This document shows, in pieces, positions 38,701-47,391 of a DNA stretch of 64,000 bases; the stretch's first letter is position 1, and every line of letters begins with the position of its first letter. The DNA is from CAIKBL01 sp050247235 (GTDB lineage Bacteria; Pseudomonadota; Gammaproteobacteria; Ga0077536). The notes below the pieces were generated by a model. It made no database searches. It saw only the letters and a program-made list of their open reading frames with translations, and had not been told where the DNA came from. The translations under genes were made by a program, and so were the position numbers. The DNA lies in assembly GCA_050247235.1 (NCBI GenBank), contig JBFWUN010000022.1:1-64000 (forward strand), in the 5' to 3' direction.

Positions 38701-39409
38701 GGTGGCGCCACGCGCCTTTCGCGAGCTCACCCAGTGCGAGCGAACCGATGGCCACCCGCACCAGTCGCAGCACGGGGTGCCCGACCGCTTCGAGCATGCG
38801 GCGCAACTGACGGTTGCGTCCTTCCGTGAGCGCGATCGCGAGCCACGCATTGCGTTCGCCACTGCGCAGGAGCTGCACGGCATCCGCGCAGAGGATTTCC
38901 CCGTCGGCGGACGGAATCCCGGAGACCAGGCGTGCCAAGGTGGCTTCCTGCGGCAGTCCTTCGACCTGGACGTGATAAGTGCGCGTGACGTGGCGCGCGG
39001 GATCGAGCAGCGCCGCGGACCACGCCGAGTCGTTGGTGAACAGGAGCAGGCCCTCGCTTGCCTGGTCGAGCCGTCCGACGGGTGCGATCCACGGCAGCCG
39101 GCTCGTCGCGAAGCACTGGTACACGGTGTCGCGCCCGCGTTCGTCGTGCGCCGTCGTCACGAGGCCGCGCGGCTTGTTCAGCATCACGTAGAGGCGTGTC
39201 GCCTGCGCAACTGCTTCGCCGTCCACCTCGATACGGCTCGTCGGCGTGGTCGGGGCTTCCGGGTCGCGCACGATCTGCCCGTCCAGGCGCACCCGTCCCG
39301 CGCTGACGAGCGCAGCCGCCGCGGCCCGCGAACACAGGCCCTGCTTGGACAGTGCGCGGGCGAGACCGATGCGGCGCTCTTCGCGATGACGGGGGCGTAG
39401 CGTGCGCAT
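38657..39409 (-). CDS. RsuA-family pseudouridine synthase
   Basis: A 250-residue enzyme. An S4-like RNA-binding N-terminus (LARALSKQGLCSR...) is followed by a catalytic core with VGRLDQASEGLLLFTND, whose Asp is the nucleophile. RLYVMLNKPRGLVTT and GRNRQLRRML are family signatures. It would isomerise a uridine in 16S or 23S rRNA; RsuA, RluB, RluE and RluF are not told apart here. It overlaps the MFS gene tail-to-tail. Confidence 0.9.
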   Translation of the reverse strand: MRTLRPRHREERRIGLARALSKQGLCSRAAAAALVSAGRVRLDGQIVRDPEAPTTPTSRIEVDGEAVAQATRLYVMLNKPRGLVTTAHDERGRDTVYQCFATSRLPWIAPVGRLDQASEGLLLFTNDSAWSAALLDPARHVTRTYHVQVEGLPQEATLARLVSGIPSADGEILCADAVQLLRSGERNAWLAIALTEGRNRQLRRMLEAVGHPVLRLVRVAIGSLALGELAKGAWRHLSMAEVRALADPGA

Positions 39410-39481
39410 GCCGCCAGTGTAGCGGCTTCGCGCTCGCCGGTTGAGACCAGCACGGCATCGCCGAAGATCGCCCGCGCGGCA

Positions 39482-40699
39482 TCAGCCGCCGAACAGCCGC
39501 GCGCCGATCCGCCATCCCCCGATATAGGTGCCGAGCGACGCACCGAAGCCGCTCAGCAGGAATACCAGCAAAGTGCGCGCGACGCGGTTCCGCCACCAGC
39601 CGCGCCAGTGCGCGGTGTCGCTGCGCAGCCGGGTGAAATCGCCGACCGTCGGGCGCCGCACGAACGCCTCCGACAGCGCCGTGAACATGCCGATGCCGAT
39701 GGCCGGATGGAGGGTCGTGAACGGCGCGCCGAGAAACGCGGTCAGGATCGTCAGCGGATGCGCGGCGGCCAGCAGCGCGCCGAACGCCGACAGCCCCCCG
39801 GTCAGCAGCACCCACTCCGTGACCATCTCCCAGCCGATGGACGGGTTGCGCGCGAAGCCGATCCCGATGCCGCCGACGATGAAGATCGCGAGCAGCCACG
39901 GCAGCACCCGCCATACGCGCGACGGCGGCGGCATCGCCTGCAGTTCGGCGAGCACGTGGTGCGGGGCTGCCTGCTCGCGCTCCAGCGCGTCGCCAAGCCC
40001 CGCCAGGTGCCCCGCACCGACCACCGCGAGGATCCGCGCATGTCCGTGGTCGGCGAGCTGGCGCAGCCGCGCCGCCATGTAGCGGTCCCGTTCGCGGATG
40101 AGCGGCGTGAACAGCACGTCGGCGCGCGCGGCAAACTCCGCGAACGTCGCTTCGAGCAGATCCCGGTCCTTCATGCGCTCGATGTCTTCCTCGGCGAAGG
40201 TCTCGTTCGCCAGCGCGCTCGCCAGCAGCCCGCTGAACAGCACGGTCCGCCGCCACCACGGCACGCTGCGATAGACGCGACGCATGGTCACGCCGATGTC
40301 GCGATCGATGACTTCCAGCGGTAGCGCGCGCGCCTGTGCGCCATCGATCGCGGCGCGCATCTCGGCGCCCGGTTCGATGCCGAACTGCGCGCCGAGCCGC
40401 TGCTGGAACGCGCCGAGCGCGAGCATCGCCGCGATGAGCGTCGCCTTGCCGTCACGGATCACGTGCACGAGATCGAGCCGCGCCAGTGCCTCCGGATCGG
40501 TCAGCGCGCGGGCGCGGTTCTCGCACAATTCCACCGCGATGCAGTCGTAGTCGCCGTGCGCGATCTCGCGGGCGACCGCGTCGCGGCTCGCCCGCGACAC
40601 GTGCGCGGTCCCAAGCAGGCGCACGGACGCGTGGCCCACCCGCACTTCGCGCAGCGGCGGGGTGGCGATGCTCGTGGGGAGGTCGTCGGGCGCGGACAT
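39482..40699 (-). CDS. TraB/PrgY-family membrane protein
   Basis: A 405-residue protein with the TraB signatures LLGTAHVSRAS near residue 30 and VVGAGHLAGLG near 233. The C-terminal part (about 265-405) has four or five hydrophobic helices. The family is related to pheromone-shutdown TraB and to GumN/Tiki proteins, some of which are metalloproteases; the exact function in this group is not established. Nearby genes do not help. The ATG at 40699 is preceded by a 190-base gap to a divergent gene. Confidence 0.85.
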   Translation of the reverse strand: MSAPDDLPTSIATPPLREVRVGHASVRLLGTAHVSRASRDAVAREIAHGDYDCIAVELCENRARALTDPEALARLDLVHVIRDGKATLIAAMLALGAFQQRLGAQFGIEPGAEMRAAIDGAQARALPLEVIDRDIGVTMRRVYRSVPWWRRTVLFSGLLASALANETFAEEDIERMKDRDLLEATFAEFAARADVLFTPLIRERDRYMAARLRQLADHGHARILAVVGAGHLAGLGDALEREQAAPHHVLAELQAMPPPSRVWRVLPWLLAIFIVGGIGIGFARNPSIGWEMVTEWVLLTGGLSAFGALLAAAHPLTILTAFLGAPFTTLHPAIGIGMFTALSEAFVRRPTVGDFTRLRSDTAHWRGWWRNRVARTLLVFLLSGFGASLGTYIGGWRIGARLFGG

Positions 40700-40891
40700 G
40701 AGGGTGCGGAGTTCGGGTCCTGGCGGCGGCTGCGGGTGCGCGGAACCGGGAACCAGTCACGGATTCGGCGGCGCAGCCCTGCTCGAGATGGAGCGAGTGT
40801 AACGCGCCGACGATAATTCAGGGCAAGTTAAGCGCGGTCGGGCCACCCTGTGTCACGAAGGGGCGATCCCGGCCCCGACGAGGAGTAGCCC

Positions 40892-41287
40892 ATGTCCCTG
40901 CAACGCTTCTCCCTGCGCAGCGGGTTGCTGCTGCTGTCGATGTGGATGTGCACGGGGGTGTACGCCGACGACGATCGCCGGCTCGGCATGCGCTCCCGCG
41001 ACGACCATCACGGTGGCTACTACGTGCCGCGCCCGCGCACGATCACCCCGACGCGTCCGTTCTTCGTGCAGCCGTATCCACGCTACGACGACTCGCGCCG
41101 GGCCTACCGGCACGGCTACCGCGAGGGCTATCGCGATGGCAGCGATCGCCGCGGGCACGGGCGTCGCGGGTATCGTGGTGACGATCGGCACCACGGGCGC
41201 GATCGGCACGACGGCGGTTTCTATCAGCCGCGCGGATTCTCCGGATACGCGCCGCGGCCAGGATTCTCGATCTACTACGATCGCTAA
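40892..41287 (+). CDS. small secreted Arg/Tyr/His-rich protein
   Basis: A 131-residue protein with a Sec signal (residues about 1-25, ending VYADD). The mature part is rich in Arg, His, Tyr, Gly and Asp, with repeats such as RHGYREGYRDG and the later RGYRGDDRHHGRDRHDGG. No known domain. A strong GAGGAG ribosome-binding site lies 7 bases before the ATG, and a GATAAT (40812-40817) could be its -10 element. It ends in front of palindromic element copy 2. Possible metal or polyanion binding is speculation. Confidence 0.7.
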   Translation: MSLQRFSLRSGLLLLSMWMCTGVYADDDRRLGMRSRDDHHGGYYVPRPRTITPTRPFFVQPYPRYDDSRRAYRHGYREGYRDGSDRRGHGRRGYRGDDRHHGRDRHDGGFYQPRGFSGYAPRPGFSIYYDR

Positions 41288-41621
41288 CGCGCGTTCGACG
41301 CTTATCGCCGCTCGCGGGCTTCCTGCCGCAGCCCGCCGGCGACGCCCGTGGATCCGGGTCTCGCGGCCCCGTGCATGATCGACTGTTCCGCCGGCCAGGG
41401 GGATGCCCGTGGGCGCGGGAGCGCCAGGTGTCCGGCGAGACACGCCGTGAATCCGTCCGTGGAGGCACGCGCGCCGCGGCCCTGCTTCGCGACGGTCGCG
41501 CCGGACACCTGGCGCTCCCGCGCCCGATACACTTGTGGCGTGGCCGGCGGAACAGGCGTTCGGGGATGCGCCCAGGGGGACCATCGCCGCGCGGCGCACC
41601 GACCCCCGCGCCGACGCACTG
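41288..41621. other. 334-base convergent gap
   Basis: Between the small secreted protein gene and mutM, both reading inward. It holds palindromic element copy 2 (41413-41523). Outside the element I see no gene, terminator with a T-run, or promoter. Confidence 0.6.
41413..41523. repeat. 111-base palindromic intergenic element, copy 2
   Basis: Same length and layout as copy 1. Positions 41411-41437 and 41499-41525 are perfect reverse complements over 27 bases. The 65-base centre (41436-41500) shares about nine tenths of its bases with copy 1. The outer nine bases match except for one T-A pair in copy 1 that is a C-G pair here, so pairing is kept. The 14-base inner stem (41422-41435) has only one base in common with copy 1 at the same place. 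The inner small hairpin is partly broken in this copy. Confidence 0.8.
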
Positions 41622-42440
41622 TCAGCGCTGGCAGCGGGGGCAGAAGTAGCTCATCCGCTGCCCGATGACACGCTGTCGAATCCGGCCCTCACCGCATTGC
41701 AGGCATGCTTCACCCGCGCGGTCGTAGACGCGCAGTTCGTTGCGAAAGTAGCCCGGCGTGCCGTCGTCGTGCGTGAAGTCGCGCAGGGTGGTGCCGCCGA
41801 AGCGGATCGCCGCGTCGAGCACGTCACGGACCGCGACGACGAGATCACCGTAGCGCGCGCGGCTGACCCGCCGCGCCGGCCGCGACGGGTGGATGCGCGC
41901 CCGGTGCAGGGATTCGCTCGCGTAGATGTTGCCGACGCCGACCACCACTTCGCCGTCCATCAGGAAATTCTTCACAGCGCCCGGGCGGGGCGCGGCGAGG
42001 TCCGCGAGATAGTCCGCCGTGAAGCCGGGATCCCACGGCTCGGGGCCCAGGTGCGCGAGCAGCGGATGGGTGCCCGGATCGGCGGTCGTCCACAGCACCA
42101 GCCCGAACCGGCGCGGATCGCGCAGGCGCACGCAGTACCGGCCGTCGAATTCGAGATCGACATGATCGTGCAGCTGGGGCGGTGTGCCGGGGGGCAGCAC
42201 GCGCAGGCTGCCGGACATGCCGAGATGCACGATCAGCGTGCCCGCCGGAAACTCGAACAAGAGGTACTTCGCGCGCCGATGCACTGTGCGCAGGCGGGCG
42301 CCGACCAGGCACGCGGCGAGATCTGCCGGCACCGGCTGCCGCAGCCGCGGATCGCGTACGCGCACCGCGGTAACCCGCCGGCCCTCCACGTGCGGGGCGA
42401 CGCCCCGGCGGGTGGTCTCGACTTCCGGCAGCTCAGGCAC
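41622..42440 (-). CDS. mutM: formamidopyrimidine-DNA glycosylase
   Basis: A 272-residue base-excision repair enzyme removing oxidised purines such as 8-oxoguanine. The initiator is GTG, followed by Pro2 (Schiff base nucleophile) and Glu3; Lys58 is in RRAKYL. MDGEVVVGVGNIYASE is the helix-two-turn-helix. The C-terminal zinc finger has CLQC and CPRC. Its start overlaps the 3' end of the GldG-like gene by 8 bases. Normal length; function is secure. Confidence 0.96.
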   Translation of the reverse strand: MPELPEVETTRRGVAPHVEGRRVTAVRVRDPRLRQPVPADLAACLVGARLRTVHRRAKYLLFEFPAGTLIVHLGMSGSLRVLPPGTPPQLHDHVDLEFDGRYCVRLRDPRRFGLVLWTTADPGTHPLLAHLGPEPWDPGFTADYLADLAAPRPGAVKNFLMDGEVVVGVGNIYASESLHRARIHPSRPARRVSRARYGDLVVAVRDVLDAAIRFGGTTLRDFTHDDGTPGYFRNELRVYDRAGEACLQCGEGRIRQRVIGQRMSYFCPRCQR

Positions 42441-43749
42441 GTCGCCGTCTCCAGCCGAGCCACGCGCCGTTGGCGACGAACGCGAGCGGCAGCACGACCA
42501 GGAAGCCGAACCCGATGACCGCCTGCTGTCCGCGCGTGAGGTCCAGCCCGACGTCCGGCGCATGCCGCGGGTCGATCGCGAGCAGCGGATCGTTGGTCGA
42601 CAGCCAGTCGACGAGACGCACCCCCAGCGCCTGGTTCTCGCCGTTCCCCAGGTAAGTGTTGGACAGGAAATCGCCGTCGCCGAGCAGCGCGATCCGCTGC
42701 TCCCGGCCGGCGTGCGTGCGCGTGAGCACGATGCCGAGTGCGAGCGGGCCGGCGTGATCGCCCGGGGCATCGAAGCCCACGTTGCCGACCATCGCGCCGG
42801 TTTCCCCCCACGCCGCCGCAGTCGTCTCGAGCACCGTGGTCGCGTTCCAGCCCGTGGGCGGATGCGCCCGCAGCGGCACGGCGTAGGGCAGCAGGGTCAG
42901 CCCGCGCAGATCACGCGTGACCGGGTGATCGGGATAGCGGTTCAGCACGGCGATCGCGGGGTTGTCGACGCCGAGCGCCTGGGTGACCGGGTCGACCACC
43001 GTCGCGGGCAGGCGTTCGACCCCCAGCGCGCGCGCGAGCCCATCCAGTGCCGCCGGCGCGTCCGGCTCCAGCAGCCACAGCAGCGCGCCCCCTCGCGCGA
43101 CATAGGCGGCCACGCGCGCCTGCTCTCCGGGCAGGTACGCGAGCTGGGGGCTCGCGAGGACCAGCAGCGCGGTGTTGTCGGGGATCGTGGTGGTGTCGGT
43201 CAGCGCGAGCTCCTGCACCTGGTAGCCGCGCGCGCGCAGCGCGCCCGCCCACTGGCTGACGTCGAAGTTCGCGCGGCGCGCGGGGCTGCGCTCGCCGTGT
43301 CCGCTCACGAAAACGATGAAACGCGACTCGCGACCGATCAGCCGCAGCAGCGCGCGCGTGAAATCCTGTTCCCGGTAGCGCAGCAGTCTTTCCTGGCGCT
43401 CGCCGCTCGCGATCAGCAGTTCGCCGTCGCGGAGGTTCTCGCGGCGCACGCGGTCGGGCACGTCCGCGGGATCGATGTACTCCAGCGCAAGGGACGGCGC
43501 GTGGCGCCGGTAGCGCGCCACCAGTTCCGCGATGGCCGTGCGGGCCGGGTGATCGGCGCCCGCGAACGCGGTCACCTGCACGCCGTCCGGCAGCGCGTCG
43601 AGTGCCTGCCGGCTCTGCGGGCTGAGCGAGTGGCGGCCGTCCTCGCTGGCGTCGAAACTTGCGCGATGATGCGCGGCGAGAATCCCGGCCGCGACACAGA
43701 GCGCGACGATCGCGCCCGCGGCGAGCGCACGCACGACCCTACCGCCCAT
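42433..43749 (-). CDS. GldG-like ABC-associated periplasmic protein
   Basis: A 438-residue protein. An N-terminal transmembrane helix (about 7-24), an extracytoplasmic domain with HSLSPQSRQALDALPDGVQV and FVSGHGERSP, and a C-terminal helix (about 412-430) match the GldG/DUF4350-type family that partners ABC-2 exporters. It follows the GldF-like permease (overlap 11 bases). Gliding is not implied; similar sets occur widely in non-gliding bacteria. Substrate unknown. Confidence 0.8.
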   Translation of the reverse strand: MGGRVVRALAAGAIVALCVAAGILAAHHRASFDASEDGRHSLSPQSRQALDALPDGVQVTAFAGADHPARTAIAELVARYRRHAPSLALEYIDPADVPDRVRRENLRDGELLIASGERQERLLRYREQDFTRALLRLIGRESRFIVFVSGHGERSPARRANFDVSQWAGALRARGYQVQELALTDTTTIPDNTALLVLASPQLAYLPGEQARVAAYVARGGALLWLLEPDAPAALDGLARALGVERLPATVVDPVTQALGVDNPAIAVLNRYPDHPVTRDLRGLTLLPYAVPLRAHPPTGWNATTVLETTAAAWGETGAMVGNVGFDAPGDHAGPLALGIVLTRTHAGREQRIALLGDGDFLSNTYLGNGENQALGVRLVDWLSTNDPLLAIDPRHAPDVGLDLTRGQQAVIGFGFLVVLPLAFVANGAWLGWRRRRA

Positions 43750-44488
43750 CGCGCTCCCCCGCGAGGGCGCACACTGCGAGTGCCAGCGCCCCCACCGTAA
43801 CCAGCGCGAAGTACGCGAGGTCGAACGTATCGACCAGCCCGCGCGAGAGCCGCTGAAAGTGCGCGAGCATCGACAGCTCGGCGAGCAGCCCCGGCGCTTG
43901 CGCGGTATGGCTTGCCCAGTCGAGCAGCCACAGGCCGAGCAGGGTCGCGAACGTCGCAACGGCCGCGATCGGCGGCTGGGAGGCCACCGCGGAGAACCAC
44001 ACGCCGAGCGCGCTGCCGGCCGCCATCATCAGCGCGAGCGCGGCGAGGCCGGCGGCATAGGTGCCGAGATCGAGCGTGGTGCCCCACAGCAGGGTCAGGG
44101 GCATCAGCGCGTTCAATATCCAGATGGCCGCGAGGAGGCTCATCACGCCGAGGAACTTGCCGAGCACGAGCGCGGTGAGTCGCACGGGTGCGGCGTACCA
44201 CAGCGGCAGCACGCCATTGCGCCGTTCCCCCGCGAAGGTCTGCATCGTCAGCAACGGGATCAGGAACAGCAGCAGGAAGCTCGTCAGGTTGAACGTGGGA
44301 ACGATGACGAGCTGCGTGACCCCTGGCGGCGCGTCGAGCGCGCGGATGCGCGGCAGGTAGCGCATGAACAGGTCGACCTGCGCGAGAAACTGGTAGGCGG
44401 TCAGGAACTGCACCGCGCCGAGCACCCACCACGCGAACGGCGACCGGAACAGCGCGCGCGCCTCGCGTGCCGCGACCACCCCGATCAT
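43739..44488 (-). CDS. GldF-like ABC-2 permease
   Basis: A 249-residue polytopic membrane protein with six hydrophobic helices. The start MIGVVAAREARALFRSPFAW and the loop ERRNGVLPLWYAAPVR after helix 2 are characteristic of ABC-2 permeases of the Gld/Nos type. The ATG overlaps the ATPase gene stop by 4 bases. It pairs with the ATPase at 44485-45414. Function: export of an unknown compound. Confidence 0.85.
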   Translation of the reverse strand: MIGVVAAREARALFRSPFAWWVLGAVQFLTAYQFLAQVDLFMRYLPRIRALDAPPGVTQLVIVPTFNLTSFLLLFLIPLLTMQTFAGERRNGVLPLWYAAPVRLTALVLGKFLGVMSLLAAIWILNALMPLTLLWGTTLDLGTYAAGLAALALMMAAGSALGVWFSAVASQPPIAAVATFATLLGLWLLDWASHTAQAPGLLAELSMLAHFQRLSRGLVDTFDLAYFALVTVGALALAVCALAGERDGR

Positions 44489-45414
44489 GCGGATGCCGCC
44501 CGCGGCACGTGATCGCGCGTGACTTCCAGGAACGTGCGCTCCAGGGTGGAACGCCCGGTTGAGATCTCGCACAGGTTCCAACGTTCGCGCGCGGCCGCGG
44601 CGATGAGCCGCGCGAGCGCGGCGTCCGGATCCGCCGTCACGAGGTCGTAACCGCCATCCGGCAGCCCCTGCACGTGGACATCGCCGAGCGTGGCCTGCAG
44701 CGCGGTCAGCGGCGGCGGCGATTTGAACGCGATGCGGACCGCGCGTGGCGCGGCAGCCGGGTCGGCGTCGTAGACGATACGCCCTTCGTGGAGGATCGCG
44801 ACCCGCGAGCAGGTACTCTCTGCTTCGTTCAGCAGGTGGGTGGACAGCAGGACCGCGTGTTCGTCGCGCAGCGCGCGCACCAGTTCGCGGACCTCGCGGA
44901 TCTGCGCGGGATCGAGCCCGACGGTCGGCTCGTCCAGGATCAGCACGGCAGGTTCGTGCACGATCGCCTGCGCGATCCCGACCCGCTGCTGGAAGCCCTT
45001 GGAGAGGTTGCGGATGACGCGCGTGCCCACGTCCTGCAGGTGGCAGCGTGCCCTGGCACGGGCGACGCTGGCCGCCACGCGCGCCGCCGGGACGGCGTGC
45101 AGGCGGGCGCAGAACGCGAGGTACTCGTCGACCGTCGCATCCGGGAACAGCGGGGGGATCTCGGGCAGGTAGCCCAGGTGGCGTTTCGCGGCGAGCGGCG
45201 CGCGCGCCAGATCGCAGCCGTGCAGGGTGACCGTGCCCCGGTGTGGCGCAAGCACCCCGGCGAGCATCCGCAAGGTGGTCGATTTGCCGGCACCGTTCAG
45301 GCCGAGCAGGCCGAGGACCTCTCCGCGTTCCAGCCGCAAGGTGACATCCTCCACCGCCACCCGCGCGCCGTACCGCCGGGCGAGGTGTTGCGCGATGAGG
45401 AGCGGCTCGGACAT
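44485..45414 (-). CDS. GldA-like ABC transporter ATPase
   Basis: A 309-residue ATP-binding subunit. Walker A GLNGAGKST (about 38-46), signature LSKGFQQR near 138, Walker B VLILDEP near 156 and STHLL near 191. A C-terminal extension of about 85 residues is present, typical of this exporter class. First gene of the GldA/F/G-like operon; its upstream region (45415-45648) is shared with a divergent desaturase gene. Confidence 0.9.
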   Translation of the reverse strand: MSEPLLIAQHLARRYGARVAVEDVTLRLERGEVLGLLGLNGAGKSTTLRMLAGVLAPHRGTVTLHGCDLARAPLAAKRHLGYLPEIPPLFPDATVDEYLAFCARLHAVPAARVAASVARARARCHLQDVGTRVIRNLSKGFQQRVGIAQAIVHEPAVLILDEPTVGLDPAQIREVRELVRALRDEHAVLLSTHLLNEAESTCSRVAILHEGRIVYDADPAAAPRAVRIAFKSPPPLTALQATLGDVHVQGLPDGGYDLVTADPDAALARLIAAAARERWNLCEISTGRSTLERTFLEVTRDHVPRAASA

Positions 45415-45648
45415 CGGCGCGCATTATTCGGCGCGGGCGCACGCAAGTCCATCGCACGCGGACTGCGGCAATGCGGCCGTCGGCCGCTAACCCGCGAAAC
45501 TCCGGACCCGTGCCGCGCTGCCCCGGGTTTTGCGCGCGGGCCGGCGGCAATTGCGCCTGCCGCTGACGATCGGTGATCATGCCCGGTGGACGAACCGCGC
45601 ACACGCCGACGTCCTTGTCTTCAACGCAATCCTGGACACCCTTTGCAG

Positions 45649-46827
45649 ATGTCGATATCCGCTGGACTCTTTCAACTTCCGTGGTGGGGATACGTACTCG
45701 TGACGCTCGGGTTCACGCACGTGACGATCGCCGCCGTCACGATCTACCTCCACCGCCACTCTGCGCACCGCGCGCTGGACCTGCACCCCGGCGTGGCGCT
45801 GTTCTTCCGGACCTGGCTGTGGCTCACGACCGGCATGACGACGAAGAACTGGACCGCCGTGCACCGGAAACACCACGCGTTCGTCGAAACCGCGCAGGAT
45901 CCCCACAGTCCGCAGGTGCACGGGATCCGCAAAGTCCTGTGGGAAGGCGCAGAACTCTATCGCCTCGAGGCGCGGAACCCCGAGACGCGCGCGAAATACG
46001 GCCACGGCACGCCAGACGACTGGCTCGAGCGCCACGTGTTCTGCCACGACCGCATCGGCGTATCGCTGATGCTGATCGCCAATCTTGCGATGTTCGGTGT
46101 GCTCGGCCTGACGATCTGGGCAATCCAGATGGCCTGGATCCCGTTCTTCGCCGCGGGTGTGATCAACGGCACGGGGCATTGGCGCGGCTATCGCAACTTC
46201 GAAACCGCGGACACCTCCACGAACATCACACCGTGGGGCATCCTCATCGGCGGCGAGGAACTGCACAACAACCATCATGCGTTCGCAAGCTCGGCCTGCT
46301 TCGCGATGAAGCCGTGGGAATTCGATCTTGGCTGGTGCTACATCCGGGCGCTGTCGGTGCTCGGCCTCGCAAAGGTCAGGAAGCTTGCGCCGATGCTGGG
46401 CACCGATCGCAGCGAACCGCGGCTCGACATCGAGACGTTGCGCACGATGATCGCGACGCAGTGGCAGGTGATGGCTGACTACGCGCACCGCGTCGTTCAC
46501 CCGGTGCACCGGGAGGCGGTGCGGGAGGCGCCGCACGAGGTCCGCGACGTGCTCAAGCCGCTGAAGCGCCTGATCGCGCGATCGCCGCGGTTCATGCCGG
46601 CACGCGAACGTGCGCTGCTGGAGGACGGACTGGCACACAGTCGACCGCTCGCGGTGGTCTACCAGTTCCAGGAGAAGCTCGGGGCACTGTTCACTGAGCG
46701 CACGGCGAGCCCGGAGCGACTGCTCGCGCAGCTGCAGGAATGGTGCCGGGAGGCCGAGGCCTCCGGCGTTGCGGCGCTCGCCGAGTTCGTTCAGCGCATG
46801 CACGGGTACGCACTGCGCAGGACCTGA
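45649..46827 (+). CDS. delta-9-type acyl-lipid/acyl-CoA desaturase
   Basis: A 392-residue membrane di-iron enzyme that puts a double bond into acyl chains. Three histidine boxes are intact: HRHSAHR near residue 36, HRKHH near 73 and HNNHH near 206. Hydrophobic helices lie around 10-30, 50-65 and 145-185. The C-terminal ~100 residues are an extra soluble part. The ATG at 45649 was preferred to one 21 codons upstream, as it gives the usual short N-terminus. It is followed by a strong terminator. Likely role: membrane fluidity. Confidence 0.9.
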   Translation: MSISAGLFQLPWWGYVLVTLGFTHVTIAAVTIYLHRHSAHRALDLHPGVALFFRTWLWLTTGMTTKNWTAVHRKHHAFVETAQDPHSPQVHGIRKVLWEGAELYRLEARNPETRAKYGHGTPDDWLERHVFCHDRIGVSLMLIANLAMFGVLGLTIWAIQMAWIPFFAAGVINGTGHWRGYRNFETADTSTNITPWGILIGGEELHNNHHAFASSACFAMKPWEFDLGWCYIRALSVLGLAKVRKLAPMLGTDRSEPRLDIETLRTMIATQWQVMADYAHRVVHPVHREAVREAPHEVRDVLKPLKRLIARSPRFMPARERALLEDGLAHSRPLAVVYQFQEKLGALFTERTASPERLLAQLQEWCREAEASGVAALAEFVQRMHGYALRRT

Positions 46828-46855
46828 ATCCTGCGCGCGGGGACATGCCCAACAA

Positions 46856-46878
46856 AAAACCCGCCGATGGCGGGTTTT
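46856..46878. terminator. bidirectional intrinsic terminator
   Basis: AAAACCCGCC, loop GAT, GGCGGGTTTT form a perfect 10-base stem ending in T-runs on both strands. It lies between the desaturase gene and the convergent rpmG. Confidence 0.9.
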
Positions 46879-46902
46879 CTGCTGGAACGGTGCGTCCGGA
46901 GG

Positions 46903-47058
46903 TTACTTGATCTTGCCCTCGGTGTAGGTCACGTGCTTGCGCACCACCGGGTCGAACTTCTTGCGTTCAAGCTTCTCGGGGTTGTTCCGCTTGTTCTTGG
47001 TCGTCGTGTAGAAGTGGCCGGTCCCGGCGCTCGACACGAGCTTGATTTTCTCCTGCAT
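46903..47058 (-). CDS. rpmG: 50S ribosomal protein L33
   Basis: A 51-residue protein beginning MQEKIKLVSSAGTGHFYTTT, with KRNNPEKLERKKFDP in the middle, normal for proteobacterial L33. It lacks the zinc cysteines, the usual C-minus form. It lies 10 bases downstream of rpmB in the same operon. Confidence 0.96.
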   Translation of the reverse strand: MQEKIKLVSSAGTGHFYTTTKNKRNNPEKLERKKFDPVVRKHVTYTEGKIK

Positions 47059-47068
47059 GGTGCTGACC

Positions 47069-47305
47069 TCAGACTTTCTCGCCGCGGGCGCGGATGTCTT
47101 TGAGAACCTGGTCGATCCCGACCTTGTCGATGATGCGCAGGCCGTGCGAGCTGATCCGCAAGCTCACCCAGCGCTGCTCGCTCTCCACCCACAGCCGGCG
47201 GTAATGCAGGTTGGGCAGGTAACGCCGGCGCGTCTTGTTGTTCGCATGCGAAACGTTGTTGCCGCTGACGGGGCGTTTGCCGGTGACTTGGCAGACTCGG
47301 GACAT
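47069..47305 (-). CDS. rpmB: 50S ribosomal protein L28
   Basis: A 78-residue protein of the large subunit: begins MSRVCQVTGKRPVSGNNVSH and continues RRRYLPNLHYRRLW. Gene order rpmB-rpmG next to radC is standard in Gammaproteobacteria. Confidence 0.97.
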   Translation of the reverse strand: MSRVCQVTGKRPVSGNNVSHANNKTRRRYLPNLHYRRLWVESEQRWVSLRISSHGLRIIDKVGIDQVLKDIRARGEKV

Positions 47306-47339
47306 GGTTCTTCGCCTGGTTGCATCGTGAGGGCGCGCG

Positions 47340-47368
47340 ATAGTAGCCCGATTCACCGCCCGGCGCCA
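47340..47368 (-). promoter_or_regulatory. candidate rpmB promoter
   Basis: On the minus strand TGGCGC (47368-47363), 17 bases, TACTAT (47345-47340) could be -35 and -10. It lies 35 bases before the rpmB ATG. The -35 is weak. Confidence 0.35.
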
Positions 47369-47391
47369 GCGCCCCGGCATCGCGCCGGACC

